DNA of 64,000 nt from RZYX01 sp036654375 (GTDB taxonomy: Bacteria; Bacillota; Clostridia; Oscillospirales; Acutalibacteraceae): the NCBI GenBank assembly GCA_036654375.1, contig JAVVSD010000005.1, forward strand, positions 1 to 64,000, given 5' to 3'. Positions 1 to 7,891 of this stretch are shown here, in pieces. The notes beneath the pieces were generated by a model. It was not told the DNA's origin. It ran no database searches and saw nothing but the letters and a program-made list of their open reading frames with translations. Both the position numbers and the translations under genes were made by a program. Position 1 is the stretch's first letter, and each line of letters opens with the position of its first letter.

Positions 1-70
1 TAATTAATAAATCAAATTGCAAAATAAGTGCTAAATTTAAAAAGCAATAAACAATAGAGTTCCTAATATG

Positions 71-985
71 CTATTTTTCAACTCCCCTGCCTTTTATACG
101 TATGAATTTAATTCCTCTAATTCGCTTTAAATTAAACTTGTTTTCTAAATTAAGTATACAAAGAATTGCGAGCAAAATAAGCCCCGATAAAACAAGTATC
201 CTCCATTGTTCCGTTAGTGAAACTATCTCCCCACTTCTTTCTAAACAGATTCCAAATGCACGCAGTAATGATTCCGTTTTAAACTCCAAGGACATATCTC
301 TTGTAAACATCTGCCTTAGTACGCTTGCCATTTGAGCTGGGGGAAAGTAAAACAAAATATCTCGTAGCCATGAAGGATAGAAATAGCAAGGAAGATATGC
401 TCCAGCAAGAAATCCAATTACTGTACCATATAAATTGGCAAGGGTAGAAAATGTTGCTGTACTCTTTAATGGTCTGGTCAGACACAGCAAAATCATTGAG
501 TTCATACAACAGGAATACATAGAGGTGCCACAAATCTTTAATATTTCATTTATTGACGGCACACTTCCGTAATTCCAGTCAAAGAATGTCATGCATCCTA
601 CAACGCTCAAGCAAGTAAAAAATGACGATATCAGCGTACTTGCAATCAAATATCCCATGGTGATTTGAAAAGTTGTGGCAGGTGCTACAAGGTAATCTCG
701 CTTGATACCCACTGCCGCATCATTGACTGCAATTTGAACAACGCCAAAGCAAGTTGTTGTGCCAATTACCACTAATAATCCTGCAGTCATAAATCGGTCT
801 GTAAAGGCATCGACATGGCTTGGCAACACTCCATGTTGCGCAACCATGTCAATCATAAAATCCCGCAGAAACATTATGTAAATTCCTAAGATAATAATAA
901 TTGAGGCAAATGACAGCAATATGTTAAGCTTGTTTCGAAGAAAAAGCACGCAGTGTCGACGCACTAAGAATAAGAGTATTCTCAT
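71..985 (-). CDS. ABC-2 type exporter permease
   Basis: Membrane subunit of an ABC exporter. The 304-residue protein has about six hydrophobic segments, starting at residues 20-40, and the usual layout of the ABC-2/DrrB permease family. It overlaps the ATPase gene upstream by 4 bases (982-985), so the two are translationally coupled and form one transporter in the cytoplasmic membrane. Such pairs export drugs, lipids or polysaccharide precursors; nothing here shows which. The C-terminus is very basic. No terminator is visible in the 70 bases downstream. Confidence 0.85.
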   Translation of the reverse strand: MRILLFLVRRHCVLFLRNKLNILLSFASIIIILGIYIMFLRDFMIDMVAQHGVLPSHVDAFTDRFMTAGLLVVIGTTTCFGVVQIAVNDAAVGIKRDYLVAPATTFQITMGYLIASTLISSFFTCLSVVGCMTFFDWNYGSVPSINEILKICGTSMYSCCMNSMILLCLTRPLKSTATFSTLANLYGTVIGFLAGAYLPCYFYPSWLRDILFYFPPAQMASVLRQMFTRDMSLEFKTESLLRAFGICLERSGEIVSLTEQWRILVLSGLILLAILCILNLENKFNLKRIRGIKFIRIKGRGVEK

Positions 986-1725
986 TTTTTTGCCCCCTCA
1001 AGTAAATGAAAATACAGTTGTTCCAACTCTGGTGTCTGTGTTGAAGCTGTTTTTTTCCTTATATTGCGAAGACTGTCGCACAGTAGAACATTGCCATTAT
1101 TGAGTATACATATGTTGTCTGCAAAGGCTGCCTCTTCCATGTAATGAGTTGCAAAAAAGATAGTCATTCCATATTCTTTACGAAGACGAAATAACACCTG
1201 CCAGACCTGCCTGCGGGCAATTGGGTCAAGCCCTGTGGTTGGTTCATCTAAAATGAGCAGCTGTGGCTGTGCCAACAATGCACGCCCAATTTGAGCAATT
1301 CTTCTTTGGCCGCCAGAACACTCGCCATATTTCTTGTACAAAAATTCTTCCATTGACAGTACACGCACTACATCTCCAATCTTATCATTCAAATCCTGCC
1401 TTTTTTTGATGTACAATCCGCCGCGATATTTTAAATTTTGTGCTACTGTAAGCTCCTTATCCAATACATCTTCCTGAAATACAACGCCAATTTTTCCTTT
1501 GATAATATTTTTGCTTTTGTCCATGTCAAGACCATCGATGTAAATCTTGCCATCTGTTTTCTGCAGAAGCGTTGTAAGCATATTCATTGTTGTACTTTTT
1601 CCTGCTCCATTTGGCCCTAAAAAAGCAAAAATCTGTCCTTGTTCCACTTTTAAATCAATAGATCTTACAACCTCACTATTATGAAAACACTTGCGTAGTT
1701 TGACCGTACGGATACATTCTGACAT
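982..1725 (-). CDS. ABC exporter ATP-binding protein (DrrA-like)
   Basis: ATPase subunit driving the permease encoded immediately downstream. Visible motifs are Walker A GPNGAGKST near residue 37, the signature CSGGQRR near residue 138, Walker B LLILDEPTTGLDP near residue 157 and the switch histidine in FFATHYMEEA. The signature starts with C instead of the usual L. At 247 residues it is a single-domain exporter ATPase, shorter than DrrA proteins that carry a C-terminal DUF4162 domain. A GGTGGTGA ribosome site precedes the ATG. The upstream side runs into a scaffold gap, so the promoter and any regulator may be missing. Confidence 0.88.
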   Translation of the reverse strand: MSECIRTVKLRKCFHNSEVVRSIDLKVEQGQIFAFLGPNGAGKSTTMNMLTTLLQKTDGKIYIDGLDMDKSKNIIKGKIGVVFQEDVLDKELTVAQNLKYRGGLYIKKRQDLNDKIGDVVRVLSMEEFLYKKYGECSGGQRRIAQIGRALLAQPQLLILDEPTTGLDPIARRQVWQVLFRLRKEYGMTIFFATHYMEEAAFADNICILNNGNVLLCDSLRNIRKKTASTQTPELEQLYFHLLEGAKK

Positions 1726-1851
1726 TTTTCATCACCACCATATTATATGTTTTTTAAAGCCTTAATAGACTATATTAGCGGTTTATAACACCTTAGCATT
1801 TAAGTGATTTTCAATTTAAATCGCAATTTTATGCTGTTTAATATTTTTTAA

Positions 1852-1951
1852 NNNNNNNNNNNNNNNNNNNNNNNNNNNNNNNNNNNNNNNNNNNNNNNNN
1901 NNNNNNNNNNNNNNNNNNNNNNNNNNNNNNNNNNNNNNNNNNNNNNNNNNN
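1852..1951. other. Scaffold gap (100 Ns)
   Basis: Exactly 100 undetermined bases, the conventional size for a gap of unknown length. The true distance and content between the ABC exporter and the riboswitch-led operon are unknown. Bases 1726-1851 are AT-rich and show no gene. Confidence 0.97.
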
Positions 1952-2050
1952 TTTTTTAACACACTTATGGATATGTCAAGTTTTATAAACTATGTTCAAT
2001 ATTTTGCAATTACTTTAGCTTTGTTAATAATGATATAATTTAATGTTTAA

Positions 2051-2079
2051 TTGAATTTAAAAATTGCATATGGTATAAT
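2051..2079 (+). promoter_or_regulatory. SigA promoter of the ECF transporter operon
   Basis: The -35 TTGAAT (2051-2056) and -10 TATAAT (2074-2079) are separated by 17 bases. Transcription should start near 2086, just ahead of the cobalamin riboswitch. Confidence 0.65.
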
Positions 2080-2110
2080 AGCCTCACATTATTTATAATT
2101 AAATATCGCT

Positions 2111-2321
2111 ATATTTGGTTTGCTTTGCAACTAACAGGGAAGTTCGGTGAAAACCCGACGCAACCTCCATTACTGTGATTGACGGTTGAATTTTAATCTT
2201 TATGATTATGCCATTGAGCTTTAGCTTGAGAAGGTTTTTCAACATTTTGTGCTTGCACTCGTCATAAGTCAGGAGACCTGCCAGCCATTAGCTTTTTTAC
2301 ACTTTTGGGCAGGAAAAGTGT
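2111..2321 (+). ncRNA. Cobalamin (B12) riboswitch
   Basis: The conserved cobalamin aptamer core is present: ACAGGGAA (2135-2142), GGTGAAAACCCGACGC (2147-2162), the B12-box-like TTACTGTGA and the 3' element AAGTCAGGAGACCTGCC (2266-2282). Downstream, ACACTTTT (2299-2306) and AAAAGTGT (2314-2321) form an 8-bp hairpin whose loop contains GGCAGG, complementary to CCTGCC at 2277-2282, which could form part of the switch. There is no U-tract after this hairpin, so control is probably at translation or a later terminator. By family knowledge, adenosyl- or methylcobalamin binding turns expression off, which predicts that the downstream transporter moves cobalamin or a corrinoid precursor. Confidence 0.9.
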
Positions 2322-2393
2322 GGCAATTGTATTTTTATACTTGCTTTTATTGTCTTGCTTTGCAGGACTTTTTATTTTTTAGGAGGAATTCTT

Positions 2394-3275
2394 TTGAATG
2401 CTTTTTTTAAGTTGCATCCAATCGTTATGGCAATTTATTTTCTTGCTGTAATTCTTATTACTATGTTTTCCTCAAACCCAATCATTCTTGCCATCTCATT
2501 GGTGGCAAGCATTTGCGTCTATATCTGTATATTGGGATTTCAAAAGCTTCAAAAACAGCTCAGGAGTTTTGCAGTTATTATTGTTTTATGTACGGTTTCA
2601 AATCCTTTATTTTCAAAAAATGGCAACACAATTTTGCTTGAGTTCTGGAAAATCAAAATAACTGCACAATCCCTTTTATTTGGCATCAGCGTTGGGGTTA
2701 TGCTTGTTTGCTCAATAATATGGTTTTTATCTCTTTCAACAGCACTGACGAGCCAAAAAATTATGTATTTGTTTGGTAAAAGAATGCCAAAAGTCGCACT
2801 TACTATTTCACTTTCTTTGAGGCTTGTTCCAGAATTTTTTAAAAAATTCCAGACTACCGCACAATCGCAAAAAACACTTGGTCTTTTTGGACAAGACTCT
2901 TTTCGGGACAGAATAAAAGCTTCGTCCAATGTTTTTTTAAGCGTTTGTGCCGATGTTCTTGAAAGCAGTACTCAAACATCTGACTCTATGCGAGCAAGAG
3001 GATTTGGTCTTAATAAGCACTCGTCATATTCAAGCTATAAATTTTTTGCACATGATGCCATTTTACTTGTTATTATTGTTGCCTTACTTGGCACAATCGC
3101 TATTTGTGAAATTCTTGGAGGTACTGAATTTAATTATTATCCCTGTCTTTCACCTTTGCCTTTGAATTTATATAACTTATGTTGCTATACAAGCTTTGCC
3201 CTGTTTGCCTTTTTGCCTGTTATTATCACTGTGAAGGAGGATGTCACATGGAAATACTCAATGTCAAAAAGCTGA
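2394..3275 (+). CDS. ecfT: ECF transporter transmembrane (T) component
   Basis: Energy-coupling T subunit of an ECF vitamin transporter; it links the S component to the ATPases. The protein of 293 residues has several membrane segments and the cytoplasmic coupling motif SMRARGFG near residue 205, typical of the CbiQ/EcfT family. I chose the TTG at 2394 because AGGAGG (2381-2386) stands 7 bases ahead of it; the longer reading frame from 2355 would translate through this ribosome site. It overlaps the ATPase gene by 28 bases and lies under the cobalamin riboswitch, so it is probably part of a corrinoid uptake system. Confidence 0.88.
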   Translation: MNAFFKLHPIVMAIYFLAVILITMFSSNPIILAISLVASICVYICILGFQKLQKQLRSFAVIIVLCTVSNPLFSKNGNTILLEFWKIKITAQSLLFGISVGVMLVCSIIWFLSLSTALTSQKIMYLFGKRMPKVALTISLSLRLVPEFFKKFQTTAQSQKTLGLFGQDSFRDRIKASSNVFLSVCADVLESSTQTSDSMRARGFGLNKHSSYSSYKFFAHDAILLVIIVALLGTIAICEILGGTEFNYYPCLSPLPLNLYNLCCYTSFALFAFLPVIITVKEDVTWKYSMSKS

Positions 3276-4918
3276 GCTTTACTTATCCAAATTGCGATTT
3301 AAAATGTCTTGACGACATCTCGTTTACTGTTGAAAAAGGTGACCTTGTTTTGCTTTGCGGAGCTTCTGGTTGTGGAAAAACTACCCTTTTAAAATTACTT
3401 AAATCGCAGATTTCACCATTTGGGAAAACAGATGGTGCTGTTGAGTTTTGTAACAATAATATTAATGATCTTGATGAGGCAACTACGGCGTTTGACATTG
3501 GGTTCGTTATGCAAAATCCTGATGCTCAGATTGTGTCGGACAAGGTTTTTAGCGAGCTTACTTTTGGACTTTTAAACATGGGACTTAGCAATTACGAGAT
3601 ACAAATAAGAATTTGCGAGGTTTCTGATTTTTTTGGGATTTCCGAGTTGTTTGAAAAAGATATTTCAACTCTTTCCGGTGGACAAAAGCAACTGTTGAAT
3701 CTTGCCAGCATCATTGCAATGAATCCAAAACTTTTGATTCTTGATGAGCCTACCGCACAACTTGACCCTATCTCCTCTGCACATTTTTTCGATGTGCTTT
3801 CAAGGCTTAACCGCGAGCTTGGAACAACCATTATTATTGCAGAACATCGGCTTAACGAGCTGTGGCCTATCGCCGACAAAATTCTGCTTTTAGACAATGG
3901 TCAATTGCTTTTGAGTAAGCCACCAAAAGAGGCGGCGCAATGCATTAAATCAAGCCATAAAGACAATGCCATTTTAAATGAATTGCCCTGTGCTGTTCAA
4001 TTATTTAACGAACTTGATGCAAATTGTGAATGCCCTTTGAGTGTTCGTGATGGCATTAGATTTCTTGACAATAATTTTAAAAACGATATTAAAAGCCTTG
4101 AAAGGGCTGATTATAAGCACAGCGACCAAGTTGTTTTGGAGCTTTGCGATGTTTTTGCAAGGTATGAAAAAAACTTGCCAGATATTTTAAACGGTGTTAA
4201 TTTTAAGGTCTTTAATGGAGAATGTGTATGTATTCTCGGCTCTAACGGTGCTGGTAAAAGCACTATGCTTCGAGCCTGTGCAGGTCTTATTAAGCCCTGC
4301 TCAGGTAAGCTTAAAGTGTTTTCAAAAAAGATTTCCCAATTCAAAGACAACTCACTTTATGACTTTGTTTCACTTTTGCCACAAAACCCCTTGGAGCTTT
4401 TTCTTTGCCAAAGCGTTCTTGAAGACCTTCTTCAAGTCAATGAAAAGAAAAAACGCAGTAAATCAGAATTTAAAAAGCTTGTTGATGATGTGTGCGAATT
4501 GCTTGATATCACTCACCTGCTACTTATGCACCCATACGACCTGAGCGGTGGACAGCTTCAAAAATCTGCACTTGCAAAGCTCCTGTTGCTTGAGCCACAG
4601 CTACTTCTGCTTGATGAACCTGTCAAGGGGCTTGATGCCTGCGCAAAGCTGGAACTTGCACAGATATTTAGGAAACTTACTCAAAAAGGCATCAGCATTG
4701 TTATTGTCACTCATGATGTTGAATTTGCCTCAATTTGTGCAGACAGGTGTGCAATGTTTTGGGGTGGCAAAGTTGTTTCTGCTGATGTTCCTTACAAATT
4801 CTTTTCTGAAAATAAATTCTATACAACTGCGGCAAGCAGGATTTCACGACATTTTTTCAACAATGCTGTAACTTGCAACGATGTTATTGCACTGTGTAAA
4901 GAAAATGGGGTGGTATGA
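3248..4918 (+). CDS. ECF transporter double ATPase (EcfA1-EcfA2 fusion)
   Basis: Both nucleotide-binding domains of the ECF module in one 556-residue chain. Domain 1 has Walker A GASGCGKT (38-45), signature LSGGQKQ (about 141) and Walker B LLILDEPTAQLD (about 160). Domain 2 has Walker A GSNGAGKST (about 330), signature LSGGQLQK (about 431) and Walker B LLLLDEPVKGLD (about 451). Many ECF systems use two separate ATPases; fused forms are known in Clostridia. The ATG at 3248 follows GAAGGAGGATGTCAC, and the gene overlaps ecfT by 28 bases. It powers substrate release through EcfT at the membrane. Confidence 0.9.
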   Translation: MEILNVKKLSFTYPNCDLKCLDDISFTVEKGDLVLLCGASGCGKTTLLKLLKSQISPFGKTDGAVEFCNNNINDLDEATTAFDIGFVMQNPDAQIVSDKVFSELTFGLLNMGLSNYEIQIRICEVSDFFGISELFEKDISTLSGGQKQLLNLASIIAMNPKLLILDEPTAQLDPISSAHFFDVLSRLNRELGTTIIIAEHRLNELWPIADKILLLDNGQLLLSKPPKEAAQCIKSSHKDNAILNELPCAVQLFNELDANCECPLSVRDGIRFLDNNFKNDIKSLERADYKHSDQVVLELCDVFARYEKNLPDILNGVNFKVFNGECVCILGSNGAGKSTMLRACAGLIKPCSGKLKVFSKKISQFKDNSLYDFVSLLPQNPLELFLCQSVLEDLLQVNEKKKRSKSEFKKLVDDVCELLDITHLLLMHPYDLSGGQLQKSALAKLLLLEPQLLLLDEPVKGLDACAKLELAQIFRKLTQKGISIVIVTHDVEFASICADRCAMFWGGKVVSADVPYKFFSENKFYTTAASRISRHFFNNAVTCNDVIALCKENGVV

Positions 4919-4919
4919 T

Positions 4920-5603
4920 ATGAATAAATCTATAATAAACTATATTGTAATGCTTTTGATTATACCTGCAGTTATTCTTGTTTGGGCAACCACTTTTGAA
5001 GCACAAAAGCCAGCTTTAATAAGCATTATTGTTTGCATACTTGCCTGTGTGCCATTCTTCTTAAGTTTTGAACAGGGTGACTCGGCAAACACTTCTCGCA
5101 AAATTGTGCTTGTTGCAACCATCACTGCCCTCTGTGTTGCAGGGCGTATTTTATTTGCTGCCATCCCCGGTTTTAAACCTGTCACTGCTATCGTTGTTAT
5201 TGCTGCGCTCTATCTTGGACCTCAATGTGGCTTTATGATTGGCGCTCTCTCTGCACTTATCTCAAACTTCTATTTTGGGCAAGGAGCATGGACCCCAATG
5301 CAGATGCTTGCTTGGGGAGTTTGTGGACTTCTCGCAGGAGTTTTTGCAGAGTTTCTTCTTAAGCATCTTTCTGCTCTATTAATTTTTGGCGCTTTGAGTG
5401 GAATTCTTTTTTCTATGATAATGGATATATGGTCTGTGCTGTGGATAGATAACAGCTTTAATATTTCAAGATATATCGCAGCTGTTGCCTCCTCTTCGCC
5501 ATTTTTAATGACCTATATTATCTCAAATGTTATATTCATTTTTGTAATTCAAAAGCCTTTTGGAATGATAATGAAAAGGATAAAAAGCAAGTATGGTATC
5601 TGA
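4920..5603 (+). CDS. ECF transporter substrate-binding S component, probable corrinoid uptake
   Basis: Membrane substrate-capture subunit. The 227-residue protein starts at ATG 4920, two bases after the ATPase stop codon, with GGGGTGG upstream. Two extra hydrophobic segments at the N-terminus (about residues 6-50) precede a canonical S-component core containing GRILFAAIPGFKPVTAI and LYLGPQCGFMIGALSALISN. The extra segments and the riboswitch recall CbrT-type cobalamin S components, but I cannot confirm the ligand from sequence. It ends the riboswitch operon: its stop codon lies in the loop of the terminator. Confidence 0.85.
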   Translation: MNKSIINYIVMLLIIPAVILVWATTFEAQKPALISIIVCILACVPFFLSFEQGDSANTSRKIVLVATITALCVAGRILFAAIPGFKPVTAIVVIAALYLGPQCGFMIGALSALISNFYFGQGAWTPMQMLAWGVCGLLAGVFAEFLLKHLSALLIFGALSGILFSMIMDIWSVLWIDNSFNISRYIAAVASSSPFLMTYIISNVIFIFVIQKPFGMIMKRIKSKYGI

Positions 5604-5622
5604 CATACTTGCTTTTTCTTTT
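5582..5622 (+). terminator. Rho-independent terminator of the ECF operon
   Basis: A perfect 14-bp stem, AAAAAGCAAGTATG (5582-5595) with CATACTTGCTTTTT (5604-5617), plus a short T-rich tail. The S-component stop codon (5601-5603) is in the loop. Confidence 0.9.
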
Positions 5623-5722
5623 AACCTTTTAAGGCTCTACGCTCTTCCCATTCTATTGTTAATTTTTCTGTTGTGTGGTAATATATTCATTAAATATTCT
5701 TATTTTATCGGAGGGATTTTTT

Positions 5723-7387
5723 GTGAATACATATAATCTTCCAAGACTTATCATGACTGCAAAGGGTGAACAAAAGGCAGAGATTGTGCTTAAAAATGCA
5801 CGAGTTGTTGATGTCTTTTGCCACTGCATTCGTGAATGTGATGTTGCTATTTGTGATGGCATTATTGCTGGACTTGGGAAATATGACGGGTTTTGCGAAG
5901 TTGATTTACATGGGAATTATGTTATGCCATCTTTTGTTGATGGTCATGCACATATCGAGTCAAGTATGCTTACACCTGCCGAATATGCAAAGGCTGTTGT
6001 CCCAAAAGGCGTTACCTCAATGATTGCTGACCCACACGAGATTGTAAATGTTTGTGGCGAAGATGGTCTTGCATTTATGATTGATTCTTCAAAAGAATTG
6101 CCCATGGATATTCACTATATGCTTCCTTCCTGCATTCCTGCAACACCCTTTGACAGCTCGGGTTGCGTTATAAACGGCGACGAGAGTAAAAGACTCTTTG
6201 AAGAGTATGACTGTTTTGGGCTTGGCGAGATGATGAACTTTCCAGGAGTGCTTGCCTGTAATGAAGATATTATCAAAAAACTCTCTTGCTCGGATATAAT
6301 AGATGGTCACGCGCCATCTGTCAGCGGTAAGGACCTGTGCGCGTATACGGCTTGCGGTATCAAGACAGACCATGAGTGCGTAACTGCCGAGGAAGTCTTA
6401 GAAAAGGTCGGAATGGGTATGTATGTACTTATTCGTGAAGGCTCAAGTGCAAGAAACCTCGAAGCACTTTTTTCTGCAATCAACCCCTACACCTTGAGAA
6501 GGCTCCTTTTTTGTACGGATGACAAGCATCTTGACGATATTCTTGAGCAGGGTACAATTTCGCACTGCATTAACAAGGCTATTGAACTTGGTGCAGACCC
6601 AATAGATGCCATTACTATGGCTACACTTAACAGCTGTGAATGCTATGGGCTTTCAAAGCAAGGTGCTATTGCTCCAGGATATAAAGCTGACCTGCTTGTC
6701 TGTGGTGATTTGTCAGCACGCAATATCTTGCAGGTTTATAAGAGTGGCAAGCTTGTTGCAAAGGACGGGGAAGCACTTTTTGACACCCCAGCTGTTGATT
6801 CCTCAAAGGTTATAGGCACACTTAATCTCAGACCTTTGATTCTCAATGATTTACAGCTTAAATTTGACCCTGCATCAACTGTTATTGAAGTTTTTCCTCA
6901 CACTCTTTATACTGCCGGAATTCATTGCAGCAGTGCAGAGGGGCTTAACATGGCGGCTGTTATTGAACGACACAAGGCAACTGGCAACATCGGCAAGGCT
7001 TTTGTTAAGGGACTTTGTATTAAGGGCGGTGCTGTTGCTCAAAGTATTGGACACGATTCACACAACATATGTGTCGTTGGTGATAATGAATATGATATGC
7101 TTAAGGCTGTTGATGCACTTGGAACGCAGGGCGGCATCAGCGTTATTAAAGATGGTGAGCTTGTTTCAGTGTTCAAGCTTCCTATTGCAGGAATAATGAC
7201 CGATAAGCCTGCATCTGATGCACTTGCGGAATATAACGCAGTTTGCGATGGACTGTCACAGCTTTGCGAAAATGATGACAACTCACTATTTATGCTCATG
7301 TCATTCATGAGCCTTCTGGTCATACCCGATGTTAAGCTTTCGGACAAGGGACTTTTTGATGTATGCAAGTGGCAATTTATTAAGTAA
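5723..7387 (+). CDS. ade: Adenine deaminase
   Basis: Hydrolyses adenine to hypoxanthine and ammonia in purine salvage. The 554-residue length fits the family. The amidohydrolase metal site shows as VDGHAHIESSML near residue 75, followed by the adenine-deaminase block GVTSMIADPHEIVNVCG, then HAPSVSGKDL, TDHECV and LFCTDDKHLDD. The GTG at 5723 follows GGAGGG (5710-5715) by 7 bases. The gene stands alone between two terminators, so it is separate from the corrinoid transporter upstream. I see no purine riboswitch in its leader. Confidence 0.95.
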   Translation: MNTYNLPRLIMTAKGEQKAEIVLKNARVVDVFCHCIRECDVAICDGIIAGLGKYDGFCEVDLHGNYVMPSFVDGHAHIESSMLTPAEYAKAVVPKGVTSMIADPHEIVNVCGEDGLAFMIDSSKELPMDIHYMLPSCIPATPFDSSGCVINGDESKRLFEEYDCFGLGEMMNFPGVLACNEDIIKKLSCSDIIDGHAPSVSGKDLCAYTACGIKTDHECVTAEEVLEKVGMGMYVLIREGSSARNLEALFSAINPYTLRRLLFCTDDKHLDDILEQGTISHCINKAIELGADPIDAITMATLNSCECYGLSKQGAIAPGYKADLLVCGDLSARNILQVYKSGKLVAKDGEALFDTPAVDSSKVIGTLNLRPLILNDLQLKFDPASTVIEVFPHTLYTAGIHCSSAEGLNMAAVIERHKATGNIGKAFVKGLCIKGGAVAQSIGHDSHNICVVGDNEYDMLKAVDALGTQGGISVIKDGELVSVFKLPIAGIMTDKPASDALAEYNAVCDGLSQLCENDDNSLFMLMSFMSLLVIPDVKLSDKGLFDVCKWQFIK

Positions 7388-7420
7388 AAAGCCTTGATAT
7401 GTGCTAATTTAATAGACTCA

Positions 7421-7453
7421 AAATGCCCAAGCGGAATTGCTGGGCATTTTTTT
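7421..7453 (+). terminator. Terminator of ade
   Basis: The stem AAATGCCCA (7421-7429) with TGGGCATTT (7441-7449) is followed by a T-run. Confidence 0.88.
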
Positions 7454-7488
7454 ATTGAAGCGTTTAATAAATGAATTTGTTTTTGATT

Positions 7489-7653
7489 TTACTCCGTTGG
7501 CTCATAATTTGGATAAACTGCCATTATAAAAAATACAGCAGCTGTCGCAAGTGCCATCACGATAAATAATAATATTACGCTTCCAGCCAAAAAATTCAGC
7601 ACAGAATAAACTCCGCCACCTAAAAATATTGCCAATAGGATTCCAAAAATCAT
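7489..7653 (-). CDS. Small hydrophobic membrane protein, 54 residues
   Basis: Unrecognised short gene. It starts MIFGILLAIFLGGGVYSVL and ends NYEPTE, with two hydrophobic stretches (about residues 2-22 and 25-47) and almost no charge before the tail, so it should be a two-helix membrane peptide. GGAG (7662-7665) sits 8 bases ahead of the ATG, a good ribosome site that supports translation. It lies alone between ade and the redox operon terminator, with a heptamer repeat just upstream. No function can be assigned. Confidence 0.6.
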   Translation of the reverse strand: MIFGILLAIFLGGGVYSVLNFLAGSVILLFIVMALATAAVFFIMAVYPNYEPTE

Positions 7654-7686
7654 TTTATCATCTCCACAAGTCTGTCCAAGACAATG

Positions 7687-7721
7687 TTGCTCTTTGCTCT
7701 TTGCTCTTTGCTCTTTGCTCT
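7687..7721. repeat. Heptamer tandem repeat, 5 copies
   Basis: Five perfect tandem copies of TTGCTCT in the leader of the small membrane protein gene. The number of copies is likely to vary by replication slippage. Nothing else is visible between 7722 and 7838. Confidence 0.9.
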
Positions 7722-7838
7722 TTTAAGTCCACGCTCATTATTACTATATATTGCCCTCTAAATCAATTTTTATTTTACTTGCACACCGTTTTAATTATAT
7801 GAATATTTTTTATTCACATCTATTTTTTTGCAAAATAC

Positions 7839-7871
7839 AAAGCAGGTCGGAAATAAATTCCGACCTGCTTT
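7839..7871 (-). terminator. Terminator of the redox operon (bidirectional)
   Basis: Perfect 14-bp stem, AAAGCAGGTCGGAA (7839-7852) and TTCCGACCTGCTTT (7858-7871), with a 5-base loop. It is 20 bases beyond the stop of the minus-strand operon and is also T-flanked on the plus strand. Confidence 0.85.
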
Positions 7872-7891
7872 TATTTTGATTATTTAACAAT

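Noticed and set aside
71..1725. Bacteriocin immunity or lantibiotic exporter
   Set aside because: No precursor peptide, modification enzyme or two-component system is visible; the gap hides the upstream side, so only a generic exporter can be called.
5623..5722. Purine riboswitch upstream of adenine deaminase
   Set aside because: The 100-base leader contains no purine aptamer core or paired stems.
7687..7721. CRISPR-like repeat array
   Set aside because: The units are 7 bases, directly adjacent, without spacers; it is a simple tandem repeat.
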